Shown piece by piece: positions 1 to 8,557 of a stretch of DNA of 64,000 nt (positions are counted from its first letter, which is position 1; the number at the start of each line of letters is the position of its first letter). Both the position numbers and the translations under genes were made by a program. Source of the stretch: Chryseobacterium soli (GTDB taxonomy: Bacteria > Bacteroidota > Bacteroidia > Flavobacteriales > Weeksellaceae); assembly GCF_000737705.1 (NCBI RefSeq), contig NZ_JPRH01000003.1, positions 496,001 to 560,000 of the forward strand, given 5' to 3'. The notes under the pieces were generated by a model. It ran no database searches. It had not been told where the DNA came from and saw nothing but the letters and a program-made list of their open reading frames with translations.

Positions 1-353
1 CTCTGCCATGGTGTAAACTTTATAGCATCCCCGAAACATCCGCAATCCGTCACTACATTATAATACGCCGAATAGAACGTAAGGAATCCAAAGAAGATAC
101 AAAGGGCAACTAATGCTGATAAAGTGAATTTCAGCTTTAACTTCAGTAACAACATAAACCCAAGGAAAAGTTCCAATACCACTACAATGACTGAAAACAG
201 CAGTGCAAATTTCTCCAGGAAAGGCATGTTAAAAACAACAGGCGAGAAGTATTCTTCCATTTTAAAGGAAAAACCTACCAGATCCACTGCTTTTACAAAT
301 CCTGATAAAATAAAGATAACAGCAACAATACAACGTAATAAACCTTTGATCAT
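1..353 (-). CDS. BT_3928-like DoxX-type membrane protein (partial)
   Basis: Reading the minus strand from the ATG at 353 gives about 117 residues that run off the window start. The product begins MIKGLLRCIVAVIFILSGF and has several hydrophobic segments. It ends near the motif DCGCFGDAIKFTPW, which is the typical cysteine-containing motif of the DoxX-related BT_3928 family in Bacteroidota. The start lies 2 bases after the stop of the DUF1599 gene, so the two are probably co-transcribed. The exact function is not established. It is an inner-membrane protein, possibly redox-linked. Confidence 0.8.
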   Translation of the reverse strand, partial: MIKGLLRCIVAVIFILSGFVKAVDLVGFSFKMEEYFSPVVFNMPFLEKFALLFSVIVVVLELFLGFMLLLKLKLKFTLSALVALCIFFGFLTFYSAYYNVVTDCGCFGDAIKFTPWQ

Positions 354-354
354 A

Positions 355-921
355 TTAAATAGTTTTGGGTTCGAAATTGTTTTCTTTTTCAGAGAATTTG
401 ATCAGGCAGAAAACGGCATAATTCAGCATGTCGAAATAATTCGCATCCAATCCTTCGGAAACGATCGTTTTGCCCTGATTGTCTTCAATTTGTTTAGTTC
501 TTAAGACTTTCTGATAAATAAGATCAGTGATGGACGAAATTCTCATATCTCTCCACGCTTCGCCATAATCGTGGTTTTTTCTTTCCATTAAAGCCATGGC
601 TTCACTGGAATATTTATCATAGAGTTGTAAAATCTCCTCATTGTTTTCGCTGAAATCGTTAGAAAGACCTTTTTCAAGCTGAATAAGCCCAATGATAGAG
701 TAGTTCACAATCGCGATAAACTCACCTTCTTCGCTTTCATTCACCATTTTCACGTCGGTCATCTGTAACGTACGGATTCTGTTGACTTTAATGTAAATCT
801 GATCGGTGATGGAACTCGGTCTCAATACTCTCCAGGCGGCACCATAATCCTGCATTTTTTTGCTGAAAAGAGCACGGCACTCTCCAATAACTTTTTCGAA
901 CTGTAATGAAGTTTTTAGCAT
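355..921 (-). CDS. DUF1599 domain protein (tandem repeat)
   Basis: This 188-residue protein contains two copies of one module. The first copy carries KKMQDYGAAWRVLRPSSITD near residue 22, and the second carries RKNHDYGEAWRDMRISSITD near residue 113. The duplicated architecture and length are those of Bacteroidota DUF1599 (nucleotide-modification-associated domain 1). The molecular function is unknown. It heads a minus-strand unit with the BT_3928-like gene and has a -7 box 18 bases upstream. In related genomes I recall this gene lying divergent to folP. Here the two are about 43 kb apart, which is consistent with insertion of the prophage between them. Confidence 0.85.
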   Translation of the reverse strand: MLKTSLQFEKVIGECRALFSKKMQDYGAAWRVLRPSSITDQIYIKVNRIRTLQMTDVKMVNESEEGEFIAIVNYSIIGLIQLEKGLSNDFSENNEEILQLYDKYSSEAMALMERKNHDYGEAWRDMRISSITDLIYQKVLRTKQIEDNQGKTIVSEGLDANYFDMLNYAVFCLIKFSEKENNFEPKTI

Positions 922-938
922 AAATTCTCTTAATCTTC

Positions 939-946
939 CAAATATA
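939..946 (-). promoter_or_regulatory. -7 box TATATTTG of the DUF1599 gene
   Basis: The minus strand reads TATATTTG, a perfect match to the Bacteroidota -7 consensus TAnnTTTG, 18 bases before the DUF1599 start codon. No clear -33 TTG is visible at the usual 19-21 base spacing. Confidence 0.55.
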
Positions 947-1143
947 CGAATTAGGTTTCAGGTAGCAGAAGTTAGAAGGGAGATTTTTGAGCTTGAAAGG
1001 TGTAGCGATAAGGTTTGGATACAGAAGATCCTGAAGATGAGAGTGGCTGGAAATAATAGTTTTAAATCGTTAAACATTCCATATTTATCCACTCATGACG
1101 AATACATTATTTTAATACGTCAGGATTTGACGCTGTGCCGATC

Positions 1144-1151
1144 TATTTTTG
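1144..1151 (+). promoter_or_regulatory. -7 box TATTTTTG before the beta-helix gene
   Basis: TATTTTTG matches TAnnTTTG and would place the transcript start near 1157, about 45 bases before the ATG at 1203. This supports the internal start chosen for the downstream gene. A TTG lies at 1127-1129, but the spacing of 14 is short for a -33 element. The stretch 922-1202 holds nothing else I can identify. Confidence 0.4.
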
Positions 1152-1202
1152 CTTTACAATCTCTTGCAAGGAATTGATAATAACAACCAAAAAACAAAAA
1201 TT

Positions 1203-3224
1203 ATGATTTACACTGAAGATTTTTTCTCTCCGGGAAGCAGCTATCCAACAGATGATGTAGTGGTATTAGTAGACAGTTTCTCAAACGAAAATGTTAATTT
1301 TAAAAAGACATCAGTTTGGGAGGATGGATCACCAATAACTGATGCTAATTTAGATCAGGTTATCTACAGAAAAAAAGGCGCTTTCTTCTACCAGAGAGTA
1401 ATGGAAAACTCTAAAGTATTGAATGCGAAAGTTTTTAATCCTTTCTGCAACGGTATTAACGATGATAGTCCTGCGATCTCTAAAATGATGACCATATCAT
1501 CTATGGGATATACTATTGATGGTAATGGCCTGACTTATCATTTACTCAGCAAAATTATTCAGGAAGTTGATTATTTTAATTTTATCAACTTTAATTTTCG
1601 GCTAAACGATAATTATGAGTCAGATTGTGGATGGAAACTTAATGTCAAGAAAAATATAGTATTTGAAAATATTTTTCTTGATGGGGGAAGAGGTACTTAC
1701 AAAAATCAAAACGGAAATATTGAAAAATGGATCCAATGGGCAGGAGATGCTTCTGTACCATCAATCATACCAAGTTTAGATGATGTCTTTTTATTCATAC
1801 AAGGTGATAGAGCATCAAATGCCAGTATAAAAAATTTAAGAGCTGTCAATATTCACGCTATGTCAGCCGTTACTTTTAATTCTCATGGGAATGTTACTAT
1901 TGAGGATAGCCATTTTGAAAATATTTCAATGAAACCTTTTCATGTGTATCACTCGTTTGATAATGGTAAAAATCAGTCTGGTAAAACGTCTATTAAAAAT
2001 ATAACGACAAAAGATTGTGGATATTTAGCAGATGAAATTTTGGAAAAATTGAATTCAGATTTACAGTTCGTTCTAAGAAACAGAGCTGATTCTGAGGGAA
2101 TGATACAATGGGGATATGGAGCTATTGTATCTTTTGGTGAGTTTTATGTAGAGAATATTCAAGTGGTAAATTATGGTGCTTCTGCTGTTTGTTCTGACAG
2201 AAATACTAAATTCTTTGGAAACAACATTTATATATCCAATGACTGCGATAAATTTGAATCTAATAATCCCAGTGGAGCCATGTGGTTTGAAGCTACCTGT
2301 GATGCCTATATCAGCAACCTGGATATAGATATCTGCAAAAGAGGAAGTAGAGACCTTGCTTTTGACAGCTCAGCTCTTGAAACGTTTAATACCGAATTGT
2401 ATATTGATAATCTGAAGATTAAAACAGATAAAAATACAATATTGTTGAAAAAAGGGATAAGAGCAAGTTATAGTAATGATAGTACAGTGACTGTAAATAA
2501 TCTTTATATGGATGGTGCTTTTCTGGATCAGGCTGTATTTCATGGTATTATGGAATTCGCTGAAGATGAATATCCCTTAAAAAGTAAACTGGTCCTTAAT
2601 GGAGGAATCATTGAAAAAGGTAATCTGCTATTTTGGGGAACGGGTGAGGTTAATCTGTCAAAAATTGATGCCCCAACTTCTAAAATTGAATTTCATTCAC
2701 CGATTTCCACTCAATTTAATAAGATTTCAATTAAAGAATCTTCCTTTTATTATTTTAACACCATCGTCGATTATAAACAAATGATTTTAGAAAATTCTAC
2801 GATAATGTCGGATTTTTTCTATAGTAGTAATATTTCAGATGTTGCTATCAAAAACTCAAATATCAATGGAGTATTAAGCCTTCCTAATACTACAGTAGGG
2901 TCTAGAGTTCATATTTCGGGAGGAGATATTGGAAGAACTCATATAAATGCCTACAATATATTCGTAGATAATGTAAAATCGCGTCAAGGTATTTATATTG
3001 ATAATGCCCAGTTTTTTACAATTAACAACTGTATCTTACAAACTTCAGAATCTGAACCCATTATTATGGTTTCGAATAACGGGGGTAGATTGATTTCGGG
3101 AATTATAAGCCAAAATATGCTGTCTATTAAAACCAATACTCCTGCAGCGGGCTACATTCTTTTAATGCCTGAAGCAGTAGGAAAAGTAAGCACCTATAAT
3201 AACTCTGAGACTTATTTTGATTAG
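1203..3224 (+). CDS. Right-handed beta-helix (pectate-lyase-like) protein
   Basis: The frame is open from 1149, but the ATG at 1203 (MIYTEDFFSPGSSYPTDDV) is preferred because it follows an A-rich leader and a -7 box at 1144. The protein is 673 residues long, rich in Asn, Ile, Val and Gly, with repeated short strands such as VTIEDSHFENIS, typical of a right-handed parallel beta-helix. The segment NGINDDSPAISKMM near residue 75 resembles the entry of pectate-lyase-superfamily and phage tail-spike domains. No signal peptide or T9SS tail is evident. It stands alone between the host DUF1599 gene and the left prophage end. It could be a polysaccharide-binding or degrading protein, or a leftover tail-spike. 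No function is assigned. Confidence 0.6.
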   Translation: MIYTEDFFSPGSSYPTDDVVVLVDSFSNENVNFKKTSVWEDGSPITDANLDQVIYRKKGAFFYQRVMENSKVLNAKVFNPFCNGINDDSPAISKMMTISSMGYTIDGNGLTYHLLSKIIQEVDYFNFINFNFRLNDNYESDCGWKLNVKKNIVFENIFLDGGRGTYKNQNGNIEKWIQWAGDASVPSIIPSLDDVFLFIQGDRASNASIKNLRAVNIHAMSAVTFNSHGNVTIEDSHFENISMKPFHVYHSFDNGKNQSGKTSIKNITTKDCGYLADEILEKLNSDLQFVLRNRADSEGMIQWGYGAIVSFGEFYVENIQVVNYGASAVCSDRNTKFFGNNIYISNDCDKFESNNPSGAMWFEATCDAYISNLDIDICKRGSRDLAFDSSALETFNTELYIDNLKIKTDKNTILLKKGIRASYSNDSTVTVNNLYMDGAFLDQAVFHGIMEFAEDEYPLKSKLVLNGGIIEKGNLLFWGTGEVNLSKIDAPTSKIEFHSPISTQFNKISIKESSFYYFNTIVDYKQMILENSTIMSDFFYSSNISDVAIKNSNINGVLSLPNTTVGSRVHISGGDIGRTHINAYNIFVDNVKSRQGIYIDNAQFFTINNCILQTSESEPIIMVSNNGGRLISGIISQNMLSIKTNTPAAGYILLMPEAVGKVSTYNNSETYFD

Positions 3225-3278
3225 ATATTTTCATACATTGATAGCTGGTATTGAGTAAAAGAATATAAGCTTCTCATT

Positions 3279-3323
3279 GCCGGTACCTTTTCAGTCTTTT
3301 TATGGTATTGAATAGGTACCGGC
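3279..3323 (+). terminator. Long hairpin downstream of the beta-helix gene
   Basis: The arms GCCGGTACCTTTTCA and TGAATAGGTACCGGC pair with a single mismatch around a 15-base loop, starting 55 bases after the stop codon. There is no immediate T-tract, so this is a likely 3' end or RNA-stability hairpin rather than a textbook terminator. Confidence 0.45.
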
Positions 3324-3480
3324 TATATGTATAGAAATTAAAATATATTTTTATTCTATTTTTTTTTGTAAAATATTACCCCCCTCAATACGAAATAGCC
3401 AAATTGAAGGGTGAGTAAAAAAGGGCTGAAATGCCCATTAATAAAAGGTTAACCGGTAAAAAAGACGGATATTTAAAAAA

Positions 3481-3496
3481 TTTCCAAACGTCCGAG
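3481..3496 (-). repeat. Left-end transposase-binding-type repeat
   Basis: TTTCCAAACGTCCGAG matches the reverse complement of 44157-44172 at 15 of 16 positions. Inverted end repeats of this kind correspond to MuA-binding sites in Mu. It lies about 50 bases inside the proposed left end. Confidence 0.65.
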
Positions 3497-3551
3497 TTTT
3501 ACTATTAGCTACCATTTTACTACCATTGAAATAAGTTTATTTTTGATATTC

Positions 3552-3576
3552 AGCCCCTTTTCGGGGCTTTTTGTTT
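3552..3576 (+). terminator. Rho-independent terminator inside the left prophage end
   Basis: AGCCCC, then TTTT, then GGGGCT is followed by TTTTTGTTTT. It is oriented to stop transcription entering the prophage from the left host flank. No prophage gene ends here on the plus strand, so it may act as an insulator. The stretch 3577-3894 otherwise holds only the 12-bp repeats at 3727. Confidence 0.65.
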
Positions 3577-3726
3577 TAGTGAATATATAAAATTACTATT
3601 CTCTGCAAAATACTTGTAATAAAGGGTTTTGGTGTTTCCACGCTTAGCAGAATAATAAATGCATCCACTGAAAAACACAACTTCTTCTTATTTATCCTAA
3701 AAATAGCAAAAAAAGTGCTTTTTTAG

Positions 3727-3762
3727 AGTTGCGGTTGCAGTTGGGGTTGCATTTGGGGTTGC
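3727..3762. repeat. Three tandem 12-bp repeats
   Basis: AGTTGCGGTTGC, AGTTGGGGTTGC and ATTTGGGGTTGC follow each other without gaps, between the left end and the 3' end of the repressor gene. They could be protein-binding sites, such as a transposition enhancer or operator. On the minus strand one frame decodes Ala/Thr/Pro repeats, but a stop lies just upstream and there is no start, so they are not treated as coding. Confidence 0.6.
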
Positions 3763-3894
3763 AAAACCCGGTTTTTTGAGTCGCTTTCAGGTATATATAA
3801 GGGCTGAAAAACACACAAAAAAGATCAGTTTTGAATTATTCAAAGGGGTATAGGGACACCGGATTTTATAGTCGGACTTCTGGTAACCAGCAAT

Positions 3895-4611
3895 TTAGAA
3901 CATTGTATTAAATCGAACACTTGCTTTCACTATTGCTATGGCAGAAATCTCACTTATTTTAAAGTCTTTTGGTTGGTGATGTTGATTCTGGCTCACTAAT
4001 TTTACATATTCATTTCCGAGATCTGATTTCTGAACATATTTAACAGTTACATATTCTTCATGCCCCTTAGTAAGAATACTTAATAAGTACATCTCACCGA
4101 AAAATATATCATCAACCGTAATTTGTTTGTATAAAATGATATCGCCTGACTTTAAAAGCGGATACATACTATCTCCAGTTACATTAATAGCACCATCACA
4201 TTTTGGTAAGTTGGGAATTTTAATTGTTTGTAGGGCTTTTTGAGGAGTACCACTGTCAAATAGTTCCTGTAGCCCGGCCGCTGCTGAAAAATCATAATAA
4301 GGCACTTCCTGATCTTCAATGATGCCATCTTTGGTCTTCCTGTTTACATTCAAGGGTGTTATAACTAAGTTTTCCTGTTTTAGCATTTCTTCCTCTCCTC
4401 CAATAATCCATCGAAAATTAAATATTTCAGAATATTCTGAATTGTATAATTTATCAAAAAAATCAAAACTTGGCTTGGATTTGCCGCTTAGAATATCATA
4501 TATGGCCTGTGACCTATTGTATTTCAGCCTTCTCGCAAATTCATTTGGTTTAATATTCAAATAATCAATCATTTGCTGTAATCTTTCAGAAATATTTGTA
4601 TTTTCTCCCAT
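3895..4611 (-). CDS. Phage repressor, HTH plus S24 (LexA/CI-type) peptidase
   Basis: The frame is open from 4665, but that start would overlap the -7 box of the gene itself. The ATG at 4611 (MGENTNISERLQQMIDYL) is preferred, giving 238 residues. The N-terminal 50 residues form an XRE-like helix-turn-helix. The C-terminal half has the S24 motif GDSMYP, with Ser near 148, and Lys near 191 in YVTVKYVQ. An Ala-Gly candidate self-cleavage site lies in SAAAGLQ near 112. It would keep the prophage silent and could be cleaved on DNA damage. It is transcribed away from the early operon, as c is in Mu. Confidence 0.88.
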   Translation of the reverse strand: MGENTNISERLQQMIDYLNIKPNEFARRLKYNRSQAIYDILSGKSKPSFDFFDKLYNSEYSEIFNFRWIIGGEEEMLKQENLVITPLNVNRKTKDGIIEDQEVPYYDFSAAAGLQELFDSGTPQKALQTIKIPNLPKCDGAINVTGDSMYPLLKSGDIILYKQITVDDIFFGEMYLLSILTKGHEEYVTVKYVQKSDLGNEYVKLVSQNQHHQPKDFKISEISAIAIVKASVRFNTMF

Positions 4612-4640
4612 TTTAATTTTTTTATTCAGAATTATCTGTA

Positions 4641-4670
4641 TATATTTGTCAGGACATTTGAACAAAAGTA
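4641..4670. promoter_or_regulatory. Divergent early/repressor control region
   Basis: Two opposed -7 boxes face each other: TATATTTG at 4641-4648 on the plus strand for the early genes, and TACTTTTG at 4663-4670 on the minus strand for the repressor. Between and over them lie two small inverted repeats, TGTC-AG-GACA at 4647-4656 and TTTG-AA-CAAA at 4657-4666. These are good operator candidates for the S24 repressor. Confidence 0.55.
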
Positions 4671-4691
4671 TAACAAAAATTTGATTTTATC

Positions 4692-4889
4692 ATGGAAAAT
4701 AAGGAAAAAGAAAAAATTAATTATGGCGACTACCAGTTACTTGGAGAGTTGTTAAGCGCCTCTTCAGATGCCGCACGTAAGAGATACAAACGAAACGAAA
4801 GTGAGGCAGTAAAAGCAATGTATATGATACAAGAAAACCGGAAACAATTTATTGAAAGCTACAGAAAAAGCTTACAATCCGGTCATTAA
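4692..4889 (+). CDS. Small early phage protein
   Basis: This 65-residue, highly charged protein (MENKEKEKINYGDYQLLGEL) is the first gene of the early operon, 32 bases before the transposase. Mu has the regulator Ner in this position, but I cannot see a convincing helix-turn-helix here. The central part, SDAARKRYKRNESEAVKAMY, is helical and basic and could contact DNA. Ner-like function is a guess from position only. Confidence 0.6.
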   Translation: MENKEKEKINYGDYQLLGELLSASSDAARKRYKRNESEAVKAMYMIQENRKQFIESYRKSLQSGH

Positions 4890-4921
4890 AGAGAGTATTA
4901 ACGAGTTAAAAAAAGAAGATT

Positions 4922-6982
4922 ATGCCACGCAACTGGGGAAATATATTAGTAGTAACAAAAGATGAACTTATCCCAAGATATTATAACTGCATGAGTACTT
5001 TAAAATCTGAAATCCATAGATATAAAGATTTACCCTATGGAATCAAAAAAGTTCAAAAGGGAGGTAACGGAAGACAGATGTATATTGACTTTGATAGCCT
5101 TTCAAAAGATGTACAGGACAGTATCGGTGATCCACGAAAAATGCACCATCCTTTAATTCAGTTTTTCCAGTTTGATCCTAAGGCAGTTCGATATTTTACA
5201 GATTATAGGTTTGAGGATGGAACCCCGCTGAAAACAAATTTTAAAGAGGAGTATATTATTAATGCCAGTGTCTTAATTGCCGCGGAAAAATTGAGGATTG
5301 CGCGCTTAACGGAATGGAAAAAGCTAAATAAAACCAATGGACGCGGGCTGCTACCCTCTATCTGTGTAGACATCACCACTTTTAATGAATATCTGCCGAA
5401 GTTGTTTGATACTTTACATACCATTCCTTCTTCCTACAGAAGATTTGATACTATGTGGAAATCATTTTTTAACTCATTTGAGGAAGGTTTTAATTATGAA
5501 AGTATTATTTCGAGAAGACTTCAAAATCAGAACCGAAAAGTAATGACGGATGATATGATCGCATTGTTAAACGATATGTTTGCCGGTCAGGAGCATAAGC
5601 CAACACGTACAGAGGTTGCCCAGCAATACAAAGCGTTTTTAAGTGGTCAATTAGATGTTATTTCTAATGTAACGGGTGAAATATACGACCACACAGAAAT
5701 GACAAAATTTAGGGCCATTTCTGACCGTTCCATTATCGCGTGGCTGGGCAAATGGGAAAACAAGATCGGAACTCACGCTAAAAGATCTGGAGACCGTCAG
5801 AAGTTAATGCAGGAATTTATTCCTTGGCATAAACTGGAAAAAATTAAGGAAGCGGGAACACTAATCTCTATTGACGATAGGCAACCACCTTTTTTATATG
5901 ATGAAAACAGGAGTAGGGTTTGGTTTTATATGGGTATTGACGTAGGAAGCGAGGCATGGACTACATGGGTATGGGGCAAAGATAAAAAAGGGATCATCAT
6001 CGAATTTTACCGTCAGATGGTCAGAAACTATACGGAATGGGGCTTTAACCTTCCTTTAGGCTTGGAATGTGAAAGCTCATTGAACAGCAGTTTTAGAAAT
6101 ACGTTCCTGCGTAACGGGACTATGTTCGACCATGTGAATATTTACGCCAACCGGGCAAGATCAAAAGTAGTTGAGCGAAAATTCGGCGAGCTTAGATACA
6201 GGCATGAAAAAAGTCACTTAGGGTGGATGGCAAGACCACACGCAAAAAAAGAAGATAATCAGAAAAGCGCAGAAAAAGAAGTCGTTATTCCTTTTGATGC
6301 AGTTGTAGATCAGTCTTTAAGTGATATTGAAACATGGAACAATATGCCTCACTCAGTACATACGGATAAAACACGCTGGGAAGTATTTTGCGAAATGCAG
6401 AATAAAAACACACAGCCAACGAACTGGGAGGCTTTTCTACCTCACATTGGAAAAGTGGAGACCTCAAGCTGTAGAGCTGGAATTATCAAGTTCAGGAATA
6501 CAACATTTGTTTTAGGAATAGACGGTGAGATTGCATTAGACGAGGACTTGATCAGATTGATGAAATATGTTGACGGAAAAGAATTTACCATTTACTGGCT
6601 TGACGGAAACGACGGGAATGTTTTAAAGGCAATGATTTATTATGATGAAACAATGCTCTGTGATCTGGTACCGCACCCCAAATATTCAAGATCAATACAC
6701 GAAAGAGACGCAGAGGGAGATTATAACAGGGAATTGATGTCTGCCTACGAAAATACGGTTAACAACTTTATGAGACTTCGCAAGCGTGAAATAGAAAAAG
6801 TGACCATTATCGATAACCGCAAAAAAACACTTAACAACAAGTTTCAGATTCCGGGAAGAAAAAGATACACTCCCAATAAGGAAACCCCGAAAGAAGTGGT
6901 TCAGGAAATAGAGGAAACAGAATATAATTATAATGCAACGACTTCCACAAAATCAAGACGTTGGGGTTCAAATTTTAGATAA
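4922..6982 (+). CDS. MuA-like DDE transposase
   Basis: At 686 residues it is close to Mu A (663). The catalytic core can be matched to Mu. D318 sits in LISIDDRQ. E418 sits in SKVVERKFGELRY, which aligns with Mu KPVERAFGVGGLEEY around E392. The position matching Mu D336 (strand ending TIDN) reads LGLECESS, so the second acidic residue appears to be Glu382 rather than Asp. A beta-barrel-like domain and a basic C-terminal tail follow. In Mu, A cuts and joins phage ends during integration and replicative transposition and binds B through its C-terminus. The next gene encodes the B-like partner 18 bases downstream. Confidence 0.92.
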   Translation: MPRNWGNILVVTKDELIPRYYNCMSTLKSEIHRYKDLPYGIKKVQKGGNGRQMYIDFDSLSKDVQDSIGDPRKMHHPLIQFFQFDPKAVRYFTDYRFEDGTPLKTNFKEEYIINASVLIAAEKLRIARLTEWKKLNKTNGRGLLPSICVDITTFNEYLPKLFDTLHTIPSSYRRFDTMWKSFFNSFEEGFNYESIISRRLQNQNRKVMTDDMIALLNDMFAGQEHKPTRTEVAQQYKAFLSGQLDVISNVTGEIYDHTEMTKFRAISDRSIIAWLGKWENKIGTHAKRSGDRQKLMQEFIPWHKLEKIKEAGTLISIDDRQPPFLYDENRSRVWFYMGIDVGSEAWTTWVWGKDKKGIIIEFYRQMVRNYTEWGFNLPLGLECESSLNSSFRNTFLRNGTMFDHVNIYANRARSKVVERKFGELRYRHEKSHLGWMARPHAKKEDNQKSAEKEVVIPFDAVVDQSLSDIETWNNMPHSVHTDKTRWEVFCEMQNKNTQPTNWEAFLPHIGKVETSSCRAGIIKFRNTTFVLGIDGEIALDEDLIRLMKYVDGKEFTIYWLDGNDGNVLKAMIYYDETMLCDLVPHPKYSRSIHERDAEGDYNRELMSAYENTVNNFMRLRKREIEKVTIIDNRKKTLNNKFQIPGRKRYTPNKETPKEVVQEIEETEYNYNATTSTKSRRWGSNFR

Positions 6983-7000
6983 AAAACACAATACAAAAAG

Positions 7001-7924
7001 ATGGAAATTACAAAAGAATTAAAAGAAAATATACGGACCGCAATGCTTAGCGGTAGAGAAAATTTCGGAGGTTCCGATATTGCTTATGCAAGATCATTAG
7101 GCATTGACGGATCGGTTTACAACAAAATTGAAAACGGAGAAATTGAAAAAGTTATTTCTACGGGGCAATGGCTCAACATAGGCCGTAAATTTCAGGTGAG
7201 CACCTATAAAAGTGAGTGGAAAGCAGCCATTACAGAAGTTTATATTGAAATGGAAGACAACTTCAATTTCTGCCAGCAAAATCAAACCTCAATGATATTA
7301 GTTGATGACTGTGGTATCGGAAAAACATTCTGCGCGAAAATTATAATCAGTAAAATGAAAAATGCTTTTTATCTGGATGCCTCACAATCTCAGACTAAAA
7401 TACGACTGATCCGTCAACTTGCCACCGTCTTGGGGTGTGATACAACCGGAAAATATTATGATGTACTGGAAAACGTAAAATATGCGATCAACATTTTAGA
7501 AAACCCTTTTATCTGCATTGATGAAGCCGGAGATTTGGAATATAATGCCTATTTGGAACTTAAAGGAATTATCAATGCCACAGAAGGTAATTGTGCATGG
7601 TTTATGATTGGTGCGGATGGTTTACGATCAAAGATTACCAAAGGGATCAATAATCACAAAGTAGGTTTTGCCGAAATATTCAGCCGTTTTTCTGATGATT
7701 TTGTGACATTGGTTCCCCGGAATCCTGAAGAAAGGAAAGAGTTTTATGTAAAGCTGTTTGGGGATGTGGCCTTTGTTAATCTCGAAAATAAAAAAGAGGT
7801 TAACCAAATCGTTAAAAGATGTATGGTGAAAGTAGACTCCCCATACAAAAGCACACAAGGACAGCAGGACGGAAGAATAAAATCACTGAGGTATTTAAAA
7901 ACTATTGTTAAAGTAAGGAAATAA
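7001..7924 (+). CDS. MuB-like transposition target ATPase
   Basis: This 307-residue AAA+ protein follows the transposase, as B follows A in Mu. The N-terminus (residues 20-50, SDIAYARSLGIDGSVYNKIE) resembles the Mu B helix-turn-helix. Walker A is DDCGIGKT (102-109) and Walker B is FICIDEAGD (170-178). The expected role is ATP-dependent DNA binding, target-site choice, stimulation of the transposase and target immunity. Its stop codon overlaps the start of the next gene (TAATG), which points to translational coupling. Confidence 0.9.
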   Translation: MEITKELKENIRTAMLSGRENFGGSDIAYARSLGIDGSVYNKIENGEIEKVISTGQWLNIGRKFQVSTYKSEWKAAITEVYIEMEDNFNFCQQNQTSMILVDDCGIGKTFCAKIIISKMKNAFYLDASQSQTKIRLIRQLATVLGCDTTGKYYDVLENVKYAINILENPFICIDEAGDLEYNAYLELKGIINATEGNCAWFMIGADGLRSKITKGINNHKVGFAEIFSRFSDDFVTLVPRNPEERKEFYVKLFGDVAFVNLENKKEVNQIVKRCMVKVDSPYKSTQGQQDGRIKSLRYLKTIVKVRK

Positions 7925-8550
7925 TGAAAGCGTTATCAGTAAAACAAGCGTTTTCCATTGTGTTTAAACTGTTTGAATTTACTGGTCTTTGGCTTCAGGC
8001 TTTTGGAAAACCGGAAATCACCGGTTTTTGGTACTTAGGAGGAGGAGAAAAGAACGGTAAATCAACTTTTGCCATGATGCTGGCTAAATACCTTACCACA
8101 TTTGGAAAAGTACTTTATATATCCGCAGAAGAAGGATTATCAAAGGATATTATTGCCGCTATGAAATTTGCGGGTATATCAGATAAAAACAAAAATTTCA
8201 ACATTATGAATTACGAGCCATGGGAACAACTTCAGGCTCGTTTTAGCTCCCGTAAATGCGCTAAAATTATCTTCATAGATAATTCAACGGTTTACAGGGA
8301 CGAAATCACCCGAAAGATGATTGCAGAACTTAAGCAAAATCACGCTAATAAATTAATTATAATGGTTTGTCACGAGGCCAAAGGATTACCGGACAATGCT
8401 TTGGGAACAACTTGGAGGAAACTGGCAAAAATCATTATACAGGCGGAAGGCTTAAAAGCCATTATCTCCGGCAGATGTCCCGGAGGAACATTGATGATCA
8501 ATGAAGAAAAAGCAAATCTTTATTGGGGAACGGAAAATAACAAAAATTAG
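7924..8550 (+). CDS. RecA-like P-loop ATPase, early region
   Basis: This 208-residue single-domain ATPase has Walker A GGGEKNGKST (39-48) and Walker B KIIFIDN (114-120). The fold looks like the RecA/DnaB/RadA group, with ISAEEG after strand 2 and VCHEAKG late in the domain. The start overlaps the end of the MuB-like gene by one base. Mu itself has no second ATPase here. It may help phage DNA replication, for example as a helicase loader or recombination mediator. The function is not determined. Confidence 0.7.
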   Translation: MKALSVKQAFSIVFKLFEFTGLWLQAFGKPEITGFWYLGGGEKNGKSTFAMMLAKYLTTFGKVLYISAEEGLSKDIIAAMKFAGISDKNKNFNIMNYEPWEQLQARFSSRKCAKIIFIDNSTVYRDEITRKMIAELKQNHANKLIIMVCHEAKGLPDNALGTTWRKLAKIIIQAEGLKAIISGRCPGGTLMINEEKANLYWGTENNKN

Positions 8551-8557
8551 AATTAAA

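Noticed and set aside
1149..1202. Upstream TTG start of the beta-helix protein
   Set aside because: It overlaps the -7 box at 1144-1151 and adds no recognisable residues. ATG at 1203 is better placed.
3225..3480. Alternative left prophage ends at other TG dinucleotides
   Set aside because: None gave a 5-bp match to sequence next to the right CA. The TG at 3432 is the only one with TGAAA on both sides, though still imperfect.
4612..4665. Upstream start of the repressor (adding 18 residues)
   Set aside because: The extra codons overlap the -7 box and operator-like repeats. The ATG at 4611 starts a normal helix-turn-helix protein.
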